The notes under the pieces are model-generated. The model was given only the letters and a program-made list of their open reading frames with translations, ran no database searches and was not told the DNA's origin. A program made the translations under genes and the position numbers. This document shows positions 50,601-62,639 of a DNA stretch of 64,000 bases, one piece after another. This stretch comes from Lithospermum erythrorhizon (taxonomy: Eukaryota; Streptophyta; Magnoliopsida; Boraginales; Boraginaceae). The stretch covers positions 885,312-949,311 of the forward strand of contig JADFUC010002334.1 of the NCBI GenBank assembly GCA_019722365.1. The letters run 5' to 3'. Position 1 is the first letter of the stretch; each line of letters begins with the position of its first letter.

Positions 50601-50900
50601 GAGAAAAAAGTTTAACACGCTAATGTTTATGGGTAGAAAACAAGCGAATTTCGATCATGCTTGTAAAGAAACAAGCTATTCTACTTTATGCTTGTAACAA
50701 AACAAGCGACTACAAAGAAAAACAAACAAGTTTTTATCATGTTTATAATACAAAAAGCGAATTCATCCCATGTTTATAAGACAACAAGCTAATTCATTTA
50801 ATTGTAATTGAACAAGGGAATTCATCCCATGTTTATAAGACAACAAGCTAATTCATTTAATGTTTGTTATAAACAAAACAAGAACAAGCTACATAAAAAT
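50600..50900. repeat. Short imperfect repeats of an ACAAGCGAATTCATCCCATGTTTATA-type unit
   Basis: Units of roughly 28-50 bp with ACAAGC(T/G)AATTCATT and CCCATGTTTATAAGACAACA recur several times. The same motif reappears at 51770 and at 52540-52880. Confidence 0.6.
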
Positions 50901-52310
50901 TGAATAATACATAAGAATTCATTAATTACAAAAAGAATGAATTAAATAATTAATTACATAAGAAATAATTAAATAATTAATTACTTAAAAAATAAATTAA
51001 ATAATTAATTACATAAGAAAGAATTAAATAATTAATTTCTTAAGAATGAATTAAATAATTAATTACATAAGAATGAATTAAATAATATAGCTACGTGAGA
51101 TCGCCGATTTATTATTAGAAATATAACTAACATAACTAGATATATCCAAAAAATATTAATTAAATAGAATAGTCACATTGAAATTATTTAATTTCAATGT
51201 ATTTGTTTCTCAGTTTAGGTGTGTATTTTTGTGTATTTTTGATGTATTTAGTTGCATGGTATTTCTATGTATTTAGGCGTATATGGTATTTTTGTGTATT
51301 AGGCGTATATGGTATTTTTGTGTATTTTGATGTATTTAGTTGTATTTAGGTGTATTTCTATGTATTTAGGCATATATGGGTGTATTTTTGTGTATTTGGA
51401 TGTATTTAGTTGTATTTAGGTGTATTTCTATGTATTTAGGCATATATGGATGTATTTTTGTGTATTTTGATGTATTTAGGTATTTCTATGTATTTAGGCA
51501 TATATGGGTGTATTTTTGTGTATTTTGATGTATTTGGTTGTATTTAGGTGTATTTCTATGTATTTAGGCATATATGGGTGTATTTTTATGTATTTGAATG
51601 TATTTAGGTGTATTTCTATGTATTTAGGCGTATCTGGGTGTATTTTGATGTATTTAGGTGTATTTATATGTATTTAGGCGTATATAGGTGTATTTTTGTG
51701 AATTTTGATGTATTTAGTTGTATTTAGGTGTATTTCTATGTATTTAGGCATATATAGATGGCGCGACCATCCCATGTTTATAAGACAAGAAGCTAATTCA
51801 TTTAATGTTTGTTATAAACAAAACAAAAACAAGCTACATAAGAATTAAATAATACATAAGAATTAATTAATTACAAAAGAATGAATTAAATAATTAATTA
51901 CATAAGAAATAATTAAATAATTAATTTCTTTTTAAAATAAATTAAATAATTAATTACATAAGAACAATTAAAGAATTAATTAAATATAGCTACGAATATT
52001 TAGATTACATGTAATACACCTAATAGGCACCAATATTATCCAAATACACAAAAAATATACGTATTTAATAGTATTTGAGCCAGATTTCTACAGATTTAAA
52101 GCGATATGGATGTATTTCGTGTATTTTGATGTATTTAGTTGTATTTAGTGTATTTCTCTCTGTATTTGTATGATATGGGTGTATTTTTTTTGTATTTTGA
52201 TGTATTATTGTATTAGTGTATTTCTATGTATTTAGCGCATGGTGTATTTTGTGTATTTTAATGTATTTAGTTGTATTATATTTAATTTGATAGTATAATA
52301 ATATAATATA
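50830..52310. repeat. Higher-order duplication: A/T-rich 26-bp repeats plus a TGTATTTAGG minisatellite, two copies
   Basis: Copy 1: CCCATGTTTATAAGACAACA start at about 50828, then AATTAAATAATTAATTACAT-AAGAA repeats (about 50930-51090), then the TGTATTT minisatellite (51190-51760). Copy 2: the same start at about 51770, the same AATTAATTACATAAGAA repeats (51860-51975), then a degraded minisatellite (52090-52270). The minisatellite is built from TGTATTTAGG, TGTATTTCTA, TGTATTTAGG, CATATATGGG, TGTATTTTTG, TGTATTTTGA pieces (about 60-70 bp per unit). Confidence 0.85.
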
Positions 52311-52529
52311 GTGTAATATATTTAGTTTTCTCGCATAATTCCTTGTCGTTTTCACTGCTATTTATAGGTTAAACACAACCAATAAGTTTTTAATTTTCAA
52401 ACTGAGTAATTATAAAACGCTACTACTTTTATACATTATGCAAATTGATAATAAGCACAAGCATTACCACAAAAACGAGGACATGATTCACTTGCATGAC
52501 GACTATAAGATGATTCAATGCAACCTAAT

Positions 52530-52890
52530 TATTTCAAGCAAATTTGTTCCATGTTCGCTATAAAACAAGCAAATTTGTTCCATGTTTTAGTAAACAAGCA
52601 AATTTTGTCTCCATCCTCAGAAGAAAATAATCAAGAACCCACCCGCTTGTTTACTTGTAGCTCGAATACAATTTGCTTCTTTCACGGTCTCCCAAGTTGC
52701 CTGCAAAAAATGACTTGATTTGACAACACAACTTCCACATAAATCGATTAGAAACGACCGAATTTGTCCCATGTTTATCCCAAAACAAGCGAATTTTCCA
52801 AATGATTGTTTCAAAACTGACGAATTCACCCCATGTTTGTTTGAAAACAGCCGAATTCTCCTCATGCTTATATACTAACAAGTGAATTAT
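52530..52890. repeat. Imperfect ~30-50-bp tandem repeats around a unique 100-bp insert
   Basis: Repeated ACAAGCAAATTTGTTCCATG / ACGAATTCACCCCATGTTTG-like units on both sides of a non-repetitive stretch (about 52640-52740) with a CACGGTCTCCCAAGTTGCCT segment. Open frames on the minus strand simply follow the repeats; I do not call a gene. Confidence 0.6.
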
Positions 52891-53329
52891 CTATTTGCTT
52901 ATAAACACTCAATCATTTCAATTGCTACTTATATTGTAATTACCTCGCTTTTCTCTCCATCTCAACTCCATTTGTAGTTTGTTTCAGAAGCAATAAACAA
53001 GTCATTTAACACGAAATATATCATTTCATCATTCGCCTCTTCTACATGATTATTGATAAGTGTTTATTATTATATAGTATTTTGAGGCCCTAATCACAGA
53101 TACGATGTTATTTTTACCTTAATTCGACATAATTTGCACTTGTTTTCGCTTTTTTATTTGAGTTTTGGCACTATCGGTTAAAGCTGGGCCAGACCGCCTT
53201 TGAATTGAAGATATGAGCGCCCACTAAAATTTACATGAGTCATGATCCAAGAATAAGTGATTCGCCCATTAATATTAGGGTTAGTGTAACTAAACGTATA
53301 ACGAACCGCCCGGCTTGATTAGTTGACGG
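52891..53329. other. Intergenic DNA
   Basis: No gene visible. The stretch GGCCAGACCGCC...CGCCCACTAAAATTTA near 53190-53230 and the GC-rich 54880-55140 piece on the other side of the foldback element share a few short words but no clear repeat. Confidence 0.35.
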
Positions 53330-53914
53330 CCCGTTTATTAGTTTGGTCCAAAATTTTGACATATTAGTACCAAAAATAAATATAGTAGTAAGGAGGATTT
53401 GAACATTTGACCTTATGATGCAAGTATAAGTTATGAACCATTGTAGCAAGTTGATGATTTGTTAATACGTGTATAATAATATCAAGCTCTTAGTTTTAAA
53501 TAATATACGATAATAAAAGCATAATATTCAATAGATTTATAAAATAATATATTATTTAACTCAAAACTTTAATAATATATTATTTAACCAAATCTAAGTA
53601 TTTAGTATTATGGATATATTATTCTATCAAATAATACCAAACTCTAAGTTATTAATTTGAAGGAAAATCGATCAAATTGTTGAAATAGTTTTTAATATGT
53701 ATAATAATAAATCAAATTATTGCTTCAAATAATATACATATGAATGTTATAAGATTCTAATAATATATTATCCTTTAAACAATAAAATATATTTCTAATT
53801 AAAAATCATTTCAACGTGATTGGAGAAGTTAACTTTAGATATGGTAATATTTACTATACTTTTTACAATTTGATATATTATCCTTCAAATAAATAATCGA
53901 AATAATTCCCAAAC

Positions 53915-54030
53915 GTGGTACCATTCGAATTAAACGTTGTACCGTTTGAATTAAACGTGGTACCGTTTAACACACAATTCTCAAAACTGTGATAAACGTG
54001 GTACCATTTGAATGAAACGCTTATCGCTTT
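53915..54030. repeat. Repeated near-palindromic AAACGTGGTACCGTTT motif
   Basis: Four close copies of RAACGTGGTACCRTTYGAATTA-type sequence (at about 53912, 53935, 53958 and 53996) inside the foldback element. GGTACC is a perfect palindrome core. Confidence 0.7.
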
Positions 54031-54139
54031 CACACACACTATTCAATTATAAGCAAGATCATTTTAGTATTAAATTGAGTTATAAATAAATGTTAAGAGA
54101 AAGAGTATGAATTACTATCTAAGTATGATAAAATGAAGT

Positions 54140-54420
54140 GTTTAATACTTTATTTGATAAAATAATATAACATAATACTAAATAACTTAGATTTGGTATT
54201 ATTTAATATATTTGATGGAATAATAAGTTTGGTATTATTTGATAGAATCTTATTACTTTATTTGATAGAAGTAATATATTATAATACTAAATAACTTAGA
54301 TTGGGTATTATTTCTAATAAGGTTTGATAGAATAATAAGTTTGGTATTATTTGATAGAATCTTATTACTTTATTTGATAGAATAATATATCATAATACTA
54401 AATAACTTAGATTTGGACGT
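54140..54420. repeat. ~100-bp tandem repeat inside the foldback element
   Basis: Three copies carrying TAATATAACATAATACTAAA / TAACTTAGATTTGGTATTAT / TTGATAGAATCTTATTACTT in the same order. Confidence 0.75.
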
Positions 54421-54880
54421 ATATTATTTGCTTTTATTTATACGTATATTATTTACGTATATTATTTGAAACTAAATAACTTGATTTATAATTATAGGCA
54501 TATTAACATGAATATTTCACGAATACAATATTATCGTGATTATTTCTCTTTTAATAATTTAAATAGAATCATTTCTTCAAGCGGATAATATATCAAATAA
54601 AGATAATATATTAAATAATACCAAATTTAAGTTATCTATTAATATGTTGAAATAGTTTTTAATTAGAAATGTGTTGTATTATTTGAAGGATAATATATTA
54701 TTGAGTCTTATGCTTTTATTTATATATTATTTGAAACTAGATAACTTCATTTATTATTATACACATATTAATAAATTAGTCACTTGGCTCAATGGTTCAA
54801 AGCTTATTCTTCCATCATAAGGTCTAAGGTTCAAATCCCACTACTACCATATTTATTTTTTGTGCAATATTTTTAAACTG

Positions 54881-55150
54881 CTACCACGTTACTGTGGGCC
54901 TGCTGGGCTCTCGAACGGGCCCGTCGCGCCCACCGAATATTAGGTGGGCTCGAAGGGCCCTGGGGCCCAATCTTTAAATGTCAGGCCTCGTGGATCGCCG
55001 GTCACGAACTGGGTGATCGGCCGAATACGAACCGAATCGCGGGCCGGGTCCTCAACGCCCACCGAGGCGCGGTTCGTTAGGCCACGCTCTAATGGCAACC
55101 TATTAAAGAGGAGGAGCAGAGTAAAAAAGGGATCTCGAATTTAAAAAGAA
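54881..55150. other. GC-rich spacer
   Basis: A short GC-rich island (GGGCCC, CGCGCCCACC, GGCGCGGTTCG) between the foldback element and the Athila-type element. The frame at 54944-55144 lacks any recognisable motif. Identity unknown. Confidence 0.4.
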
Positions 55151-55159
55151 GTCATCAAC

Positions 55160-56013
55160 TTTGTTGGAGTTTTGTACACTATCGGTTCTGCAGTACAATT
55201 GAGAAGTTAATTAGCATATTGTGCACAAAATCAAAGTTAAGTTTATCATTTTTAATGGTTCGAATAATTCTAATTCAAGATATTTTCATTATTAAGGATG
55301 AAATTATTAATTTAATGTATTTATTTATGTCTTTTATTATGAACTAATTTATTATTAATGTGACCATGATATAAGTGGATCTGATGATTTGATTTTTCTT
55401 GAGTTAATTGGTTTCAGCTTATAATTCTCATTATTGTGCGTAATTAGTATTTAATATCTGATATCAATATTAAGTCGCCTATAAGGATTAATCGCTAGAA
55501 ATAGGGTTGTCACTTATTTAATATTAACGTAACACATGTTTCACTACCATAGAGATATAGGTACGCCATAGCAATTTAATAAGCATTATGTTATTAAAAA
55601 ATCTCCTATTTTAAGCTATCATAGAGATATAGCAGTTAAGCTTCCCTTTTAGGAGACTTAATTGGTTTTAACTGAGAAGTAATGTCAAATTTAGTAGAAT
55701 GCTTTGTTATGAATTAATAAGTAACTGCCGGGTAAGTTGAATCTCGACGATCCTATGAAATCGTGTGTCCCGATTTATACTGAATATTAAGTAAGATTCA
55801 CTTTTTGTGCATTCATTTAGTATTAGCTAATTTAATTGCTTAGTCAATTTAGCAAGAGTCTAGATAAAAATTTCATTTTAATTATTAATTACCATGATTA
55901 CGAAAAAGACCTAGTACTTAGTATATATTGGAATTTGTGAGACGACATCGCTCTATTCACATTTTAATCTTGGTTCCCCTAATTCCTTTAAACACGTGAA
56001 ATTTGTGTTGTCA
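55160..56013 (+). repeat. Probable 5' LTR (right edge known, left edge guessed)
   Basis: The right edge is set by ...GTTGTCA just before the primer binding site. The left edge cannot be verified without the other LTR. The stretch contains direct CATAGAGATATAG repeats at 55548 and 55620. Confidence 0.4.
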
Positions 56014-56015
56014 AG

Positions 56016-56030
56016 TTGGCGCCATTGCCG
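56016..56030 (+). other. Primer binding site (tRNA-Asp type)
   Basis: TTGGCGCCATTGCCG is one base from the TTGGCGCCGTTGCCG site typical of Athila-lineage elements. Confidence 0.8.
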
Positions 56031-56233
56031 ACTTCGATACTACTAATATTACTTAATTTCGTTCCTTAACTTAGCTAGTTTTATTATATTATTGTTTTAG
56101 CTAGATTTATTGCTTTTATTATATTTTATTTTATCCATGACTGGCCACATCATTTTGGAGAATTGTTCTTGATCCTAGATTGAAACGGCTAGAAACTAAA
56201 TTTTGAGACTAAGAAACGAAAAGTTCATCTACC

Positions 56234-56950
56234 ATGGCCAATAATAACCTACTACCCCAACAGTGCTTGATGTTCATGGGGATGGCGATAACCCGTTCCT
56301 GGGATGAATTTGAGGGATTATTGTATTGCCTACATCGAGGGGTTAATCAAGCCACACGCCAAAGCCACCACCAATCAATGCCAACAACTTTGAGTTAGGC
56401 CCGTGACCGATTCAACATGTGAAGAATCATGTGCACTAACCCGGTCATGGAAGACCCTAATGAGCATTTAGTAAATTTCATGGAGATAGCTGCTACTCTA
56501 AAAGTTGTGTTCCTACTGACTTATCCACCGATCAAGTATTTTCTCTCTATCTGGGAGAGCAAAGGAGTGGTGGAATGCTCAAAATCCTACAAATGTGACC
56601 ACATGGGAGCAAGTAGTGCAAAAGTTCTTAGCCCGATATTTTCCCACATCAAAATCCACCAAATTGAAGAATGACATTGTGTGTTTTCAAAGAAGATGAA
56701 AGATTTGAGACGGGTCATGAAAGTTTCGAATGGTTTCAAGGTCTACTTAGAAAGTTGTCCCAATCATAGCTTTCCTCGACCTTATTTGGGTGCAAACCTT
56801 CCATAATAAGCTGACACCAAGCACCCGCACTATATTAGATGTCTCTGGAGGAGCCGCTTGATGTTAAGACGCCCGGCTTAGAAGCTTATATCTTACCGGA
56901 GGAACTATCTCGCTAATCAACACCAGCCTATCCTCTCGCCAGCATTAAGG
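56234..56950 (+). pseudogene. Athila/Tat-type gag remnant
   Basis: Begins MANNN near the ATG at 56234. Readable pieces: MEDPNEHLVNFMEIAATLKV (56447-56506), then in shifted frames AKEWW, TTWEQVVQKFLARYFPTSKS and TKLKNDI, the conserved block of Athila-type gag. Internal stops and shifts throughout. Confidence 0.8.
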
Positions 56951-57589
56951 CCTCAGAGTGGCCGGGGTCCTTGAGATTGATTAAGCAAGTCGAGGCTGCG
57001 CCTCCCCGCCAATTCGCTTAGAGCAACGAACGGACATGGTGTGCAAGGATCGCGTAATATGGTTCCAATCGTACTCCATGCTGTGGTAATCATGATACTC
57101 TATCTCTTTGCCTCGAGGGCCCACGTAGCAAGTTCAATATGCATCCAATTTTAATAGACGCTGCACGGTGCATTCTCCAACTACAATAATAATTGAGTGA
57201 ACCACCTCATTTCTCTCTTTTGGAGTAACAACCACAATGTGATGAGTCCACCAGATTTGCATCAATCAAGATTTCGAAACCCCAAGAGTCCCGGTTGGAT
57301 AAGATTGAGAGGTTGTTACCCCAAGTGGTGGAAAAAGACCGTATCAGATGCACTTAAGTGTAGAATCCACAATCACGCTTAGCCGAGTATCAATATAGGA
57401 AACGTGGGGTTCCTCTGCCAACTCGAAAAGAACCCACGAGAACATGCACATGTAGTCACTTTGGCGCAACGGTAGAAGCTTGTTGAGGCCCAGCCTCACT
57501 AAAACGACCACGGAGCAGAAGCAACACTCACTGCAAGAGGGAAGTTTCCATTGACAAACTTAATCTTTCTCGCATATGTCCCACCCCCT

Positions 57590-59600
57590 GCTCCTACCTC
57601 AAAGGCTTCAAAAAGAAGAAACTGATGCTCAATTTGCTAAATTTTGATATGTTTAAAAGGTATATTAACATTCCTTTGCAGAGTCTTGAGCGCATTTGAA
57701 GAACATTTAAACTATTTAATGACTCAGTGTTCTCAAGAATAACTAAACAAAATTGCCCCAAAAGTTAAAGATCCGGGAAGTTTTACAATCCCTCGCAATA
57801 GGTGCATTGAATTTGGGTAAAGCATTATGTGATTTAGGTGCAAGTATCAATTTGATGCCTTTTGTCGTTATGTCATAGGTTGGGTTTAGGAGTGTCAAGA
57901 GTACAACCATTTTCTTTGCAATTAGCCGATAGGTTCATTGTAAATCTATATGGTGTCCTTTCGAAGATGTTTGGTTAGCGTAGATAGGTTTATCTTCCCT
58001 CAGCCGATTTCGTTGTACCTCGACAGAACTAAGATCGAGAAATCCCTTTATTATTAGGTAGACCTTTTCTACTACCACTAGAACCCTTATCGATGTTCCG
58101 CGTGATGTGTCATCTTTAAGAGCGGGAGGAGCAAGTTGTTTTTGACATGCATGTCACTAAAAAGCCCATGATAAATGAATAGATTGTTTTCAATTGACGG
58201 GTTGATACGTTAGTTGCAACATGCCTTTTGAATGCGAAAGCAAGTCTCGAGGATTTAGCTGAAGTTATGTCTAACAAATACTAAAGAGGAGAACTTGTCA
58301 TCCGAAAACTTATTATCATTGGTAGCATATAGCGGATGCAGCTCCTCTACGCTATACCCTTGGTAGAAGCAAAGATGAGGAACTAGGGACACAGTTGTAT
58401 CAAAATTGATACCTCTACTAAAGCCTCCTAAGGCCAAGGCTTTGCCTTCGCACCTTAAATATGCTTTTCTTCATGGCACTAATGAATTACCTGTTATTAT
58501 TTCTTCTTTGTTGAGTGAGGTGCAGGAAGAAAAACTTCTCAGGGTACTTGGAGAGCACAAAAAGGCGCTTGGTTGATAGTAGCGTATATTGCTGGTCTCA
58601 CTTCTTCACTATGCATGCATCGAATACTACTATGATGGGTGCCAAGTTCAATTATCCAACCCCTATAGAGACTAAATCCTAACTTCAAAGAGGTGGTAAG
58701 AGCTGAAATCCTCGCTTCGGATGCGTATAATTTATCCTATTTCGTATAGTGTTGGGGTGAAAGTCCGTACAAGTTGTACCAAAGAAAGTGGGGGTATTAT
58801 CAGGGTTAAAGTTACATGTCAGTAACTGTGAAGTGACTATTTTCCTCTACCATTTATTGATCAAATGCTAGAGAAATTAGCTGGGTATCCATTCCACTGC
58901 TTTTTAGATGGATATTCAGGATACAACCAAATTGTGGTGGCTCCTGTGAGGATCAGAAAACAACATTTACTTGTCCTTTCGTACATTCGCTTAGGCGAAC
59001 GCCGCTTAGTTTACGCGCCCACATTTCAACATGTATGATGTCCATATTCTCTCGACTTGATGTAGAAATGCATCGTAGGTCTTTATGGATGATTTTTCTG
59101 CTTTTGGATCCTCTTGATGATTGTTTGATTAATCTCGACTTGTTATGAAGCGCTGCGAGGAGACTAATCTTGCCTCAACCTTAAAGCCTGGGCTACCATT
59201 GGCTCAAGCGATAGTGCTCTCTATTGGGCCAAAATTTCCTCTAGAGGAATAAAAGTTGATAAAGCAAAGGTGATATAATTGAAAGTTACCCACCAAAATG
59301 TGTCAAAGATGTAAGAAGCTCTCGTCATGCCGGTTTTATCGGCGTTTCACTGCTGATTTTTCCAAAACATTCTAAACCTTTATGTGATTTGTCAAGTTAT
59401 GATGCATCTTTCCATATGACTAATGAGCGCAAGTGTGCTTTTAATATATCAGCTACAAACTTTATTTATGCTCCTGTGTTTTGCTTGCACTGATCGACAA
59501 GCACCTTTGAAATTATGCGCGATGCAAGTGATTATTCCATCGCGCAGCGTTCGGACAAGTTAATGAGAAGGTACTCCGTAATTTACTATGCGAGCCGTAA
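57590..59600 (+). pseudogene. Athila/Tat-type protease and reverse transcriptase remnant
   Basis: Protease: LCDLGASINLMP with the DLGAS active-site triplet (near 57830-57860, frame-corrected), then LGLG and FSLQLADR, and PLLLGRPF (58055). RT: LPSHLKYAFLHGTNELPVII and EEKLLRVLGEHKKALGW (58450-58575), then pieces such as WVSPVQVVPKK-like, CFLDGYSGYNQIVVAP (58890-58940, first catalytic Asp), VFMDDFS-like (59075) and SFLG/RRF pieces. It ends in RNase H at YYASR (59585-59600). Many frameshifts. Confidence 0.8.
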
Positions 59601-62051
59601 TAACTCACACGCTTTTAAAAAAAAAAAAATTTAATTTTCGTCGGTGGACCCAGGATGATAAATAATTCTCATGATAATATTATTTTAGAAAATTTTGAGC
59701 CGAATTACATTTATAATTTAGTAGTTTTGCCATGGAAAATTTTATCTTTGAAATCGGGTTCGTTGAGATTTAAGTACGATAAGCGGAGAAATTAACCGAA
59801 ACCGAACGGGACTCGAGTTTTTTAAATATCTATCAACACTTATCTTCCACATCATCATTAGAGATCATCATCTTCTTCTTCTTCTCTCATAGGGCCGAGA
59901 TTTACCCCCCTCCCCCTTAAAAAATTTCTTCTTCCATTTCTCTCTTCGATTGTTACTCAACTCACATCGGTCAGAGAATATCTTTTCCCCATCATTCTCT
60001 TTCACAGTTAAGGTAAGAAATTTCAAGTCTTTCGAGATATTTCTGGGTTTTGACATAGTTGACTTCTTTAGTTGACTTTTCCATAATTCAATTTTATGAT
60101 GAATCTTAGTTGGTTATGGGTTCTCGTGGACGTATATATGATTAATTCCTGATTAGAGGTCGCTTGAGGATGTTATGGCCAGTTGACTTTATAGGTTTTC
60201 GGCTGATTTTTTGGGTTGATATTTTTCTAAGACTTTAAATGTGTAGGAGGTTATGTTGAGACTATGAGGTTATTGTGATATTAAATTGCGATTTAAAATT
60301 GATTAAAAGGAATAAGGTTGAAAAAGCGTTAATTCCAAACAGCTATAATCATATTTTGAAAGATATGCTGTTAATTATGGATCTCGCTGACAACTAGAAT
60401 AATTTATAAGTTGATTTGTATTGTAATGATAAAGTGATAAGATGGAATTTTAGCGGGGATCGAATTGGGTCGTGTCCACGGGATTATAATTCGATAGTTA
60501 TCCGGCCATGCGGGGGATCGCTTAGAGATAGTTCCCTAAGAGTTGCTTATGATTCTAGAATGCCGGATAAAAGTAGGTCTTGATTATACTTTCTGGGTGT
60601 TTGTTTAGGCGCTGATCGTGAAAGCGGCGCTTACCGTGATTGCGCTCAGGAGGTTCTTTGCGGGTAGCTAGCGCAGTGAGTACTTATCTCACCTGCAAGT
60701 TACTTTTAATGTATTCATTATAAATTGTGTAACATGTTATTGTGTTATGATTATGTGAGAATGACATATGTAATTGTTATATGATTATGTGATTATATTC
60801 AGTAAGGCCAAGATTGCTTGAGGTAAGTAATGTTTGAACTCCCAACTTATATTTTATGATTTCTTTGGCCTCTTTGCTTCAAGACTTATGATTTCGTGGG
60901 CCTTGTCGGCGACAGGCTTGACTTTACGATTGTGAGATGTTTTAGCCGTAGTTTTGGATATTGTTTGGGGTAGAGTAGTCAAGTTATCGAGAGGTGACGG
61001 ATAGAAGTTATCTATGACCTTCAGGTGACTCTCGAAAGTATCTGGATTCGACCTACGCTGGGATGATTGTGGTTGACTCCTCCTTCCTCGGCAGATATGC
61101 GAATATGTGCCTTATACTTAGTGTATAAGTGCGGTGTGCCTTATACTTAGTGTATGAGGCGATGTACCTTTATACTTGGTGGTATAAGTGTCAGGCTCAT
61201 ACTTTGTGTATAAGCTGTTTTGGCCTTATATCATGTATATGCTGGGTGATTATTGATTAGTCCATTCCTCGTTAGTAGACGGATTGAGTATATGCGCATT
61301 AGAGGTTGGTATAACGGTGGGATATGATAGATAGGGAGGCTTTGATGACTAGAGTTTTAGTCGCTAAGCCGAGTCTATTGATTTCTTTATGAAATTGCAG
61401 CTTGGCTGAACCTTCTATTATATCTTCATGTATTATGTCTCGAGATTTCCGCGGAATTATGTTGTATGACCTTTAGGTAGTCTTGGATATATATGTATTT
61501 TATTCATATTTGACTACATTATTGGATTGACCTGCTCCGCATGGGTAAGTTCACTGTGTTAAGCTTTCACTAAGCTTCGCGGCCATACCCCTTTTCGCTG
61601 GCTGGGCGATTTCATTTGTGCCAGTTGACAAAGGGCTGAGCCAAGAGGCTGTTTGAGAGTTTTGTTCCGAGTGGCTAGGTGAGCATCGGTGGCAGAGGAT
61701 CCTCTCATACTGATTTTACGTGTTGTCAACTCTGTTGGATTGTCAGATTTCTTTGAAACTTTAGCCTTGTTTCAATGTTGTCATTTTGTATTCGAGTACA
61801 AGATTTCTATTTGTAGCCTTGCCGGCATTATCAAGTTTATTTGGGATATGTTGTATATATATGGAGTTGGTTGGTTAGATATCACCGATGGATTTTAAAA
61901 GTTTTTAAACTGTGATTATTTTAAAATATTATATGTAATCTTATTTGGAAGGAAACGGTAGTTTTAAACCGAAGTCGCCCATCGGGTTTGGTGATTCGGT
62001 GTTTCGATTATACGACTCTCACCTTAGGCGGCCGACTGGGCGGTCGTTACA
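59601..62051 (+). mobile_element. Second solo LTR (chromovirus-type) nested in the Athila-type RNase H
   Basis: The host frame reads YYASR just before and NFNDAQRNYHYRYELLAVVF just after, so about 2.45 kb were inserted in the middle of a continuous RNase H motif (YYASR-T-L-NDAQ...). The insert ends GGGCGGTCGTTACA, as does the solo LTR at 26167. No coding region inside. The exact left edge and target duplication are not certain. Confidence 0.75.
61105..61245 (+). repeat. ~35-bp tandem repeat in the second solo LTR
   Basis: Four units of TGCCTTATACTTAGTGTATAAG-type sequence with GCGGTG/GCGATG spacers. Each unit is itself partly palindromic (TTATACTTAGTGTATAA). Confidence 0.8.
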
Positions 62052-62330
62052 CCCAGCAAAACTTCAATGATGCTCAACGTAATTACCACTACCGGTATGA
62101 ATTGCTTGCCGTTGTTTTTGCTTTAATAAGTTTCATCATATTTGATCGGATCTCATGTGGTTGTATACACCGACCATGCCGCATTAAAATATTTTGCTTT
62201 TCAAAAAAAGATAAGCCTAGGTTGATAAGATGGATACTTACTTCAAGAATTCACCTAGAAATTAAGGACAAACGGGTTCCAAAATACGGTGGCCGATCAT
62301 TTATCTAGAATTCGTATCACCCTAGAACAA
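62052..62330 (+). pseudogene. RNase H continuation of the Athila-type element
   Basis: NFNDAQRNYHYRYELLAVVF then, with slips, VYTDHAALKYF, KKDKPRLIRWI and VADHLSRI: the C-terminal RNase H block that follows YYASR before the insertion. Confidence 0.85.
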
Positions 62331-62639
62331 ACACCCCATTAAGTGAGACCTTTCCGATGAACAATTGTTGGTAGTCACTGTAATCACCACCTTGCATGCG
62401 TATTTTGTTAACTATATCGCAGCGGAGTCTTACCACCCGAGTTAGCATACCAACAAAGAAGAAATTTTTATCTGGATGAAATAATACTTTCGGATGATCC
62501 TTTCTGCTCTCAAGTTCTCAGGCCGATAATATCATTAGGAGGTGTATCCCCGAGACGTAAATTGCCGCCATCCTCGAACATTGTCATTCCCGAGGAGGCT
62601 GTCCTACCCCAACGGGGCCAGCATAACTGCTTTTTATTA

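Larger units (their letters stand above)
53330..54880. mobile_element. Long-inverted-repeat foldback element with tRNA-like arms
   Basis: The left arm (53340-53560), read on the minus strand, matches the right arm (54640-54870) in order: ATAATATATTATT, GCTTTTATT, ATATTATTTRAAACTA, ATTATTATACAC, ATGGTTCA, CATCATAAGGTC, GTTCAAATCC and ACTAC..ATATTTATTTTT. The right arm has a near-perfect pol III box A (TGGCTCAATGGT, 54785-54796) and box B (GGTTCAAATCC, 54828-54838). The interior is a series of further partly inverted, partly tandem AT-rich units, with no coding capacity. A MITE-like or foldback transposon is inferred; no clear target duplication is found. Confidence 0.7.

Noticed and set aside
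51190..51760. CRISPR-like array
   Set aside because: Contiguous degenerate minisatellite without unique spacers, in a plant nuclear context.
52617..52881. Two overlapping minus-strand frames of about 80 residues
   Set aside because: They follow the tandem repeat (repeating K-H-G-type residues); the unique central part has no motif I recognise.
54781..54856. Genuine tRNA gene
   Set aside because: Box A and box B are good, but I cannot form paired acceptor and anticodon stems of normal length, and a mirrored copy exists in the other arm of the element.
54944..55144. Basic Arg-rich frame in the GC-rich island
   Set aside because: No recognisable domain; explained by local GC-rich composition.
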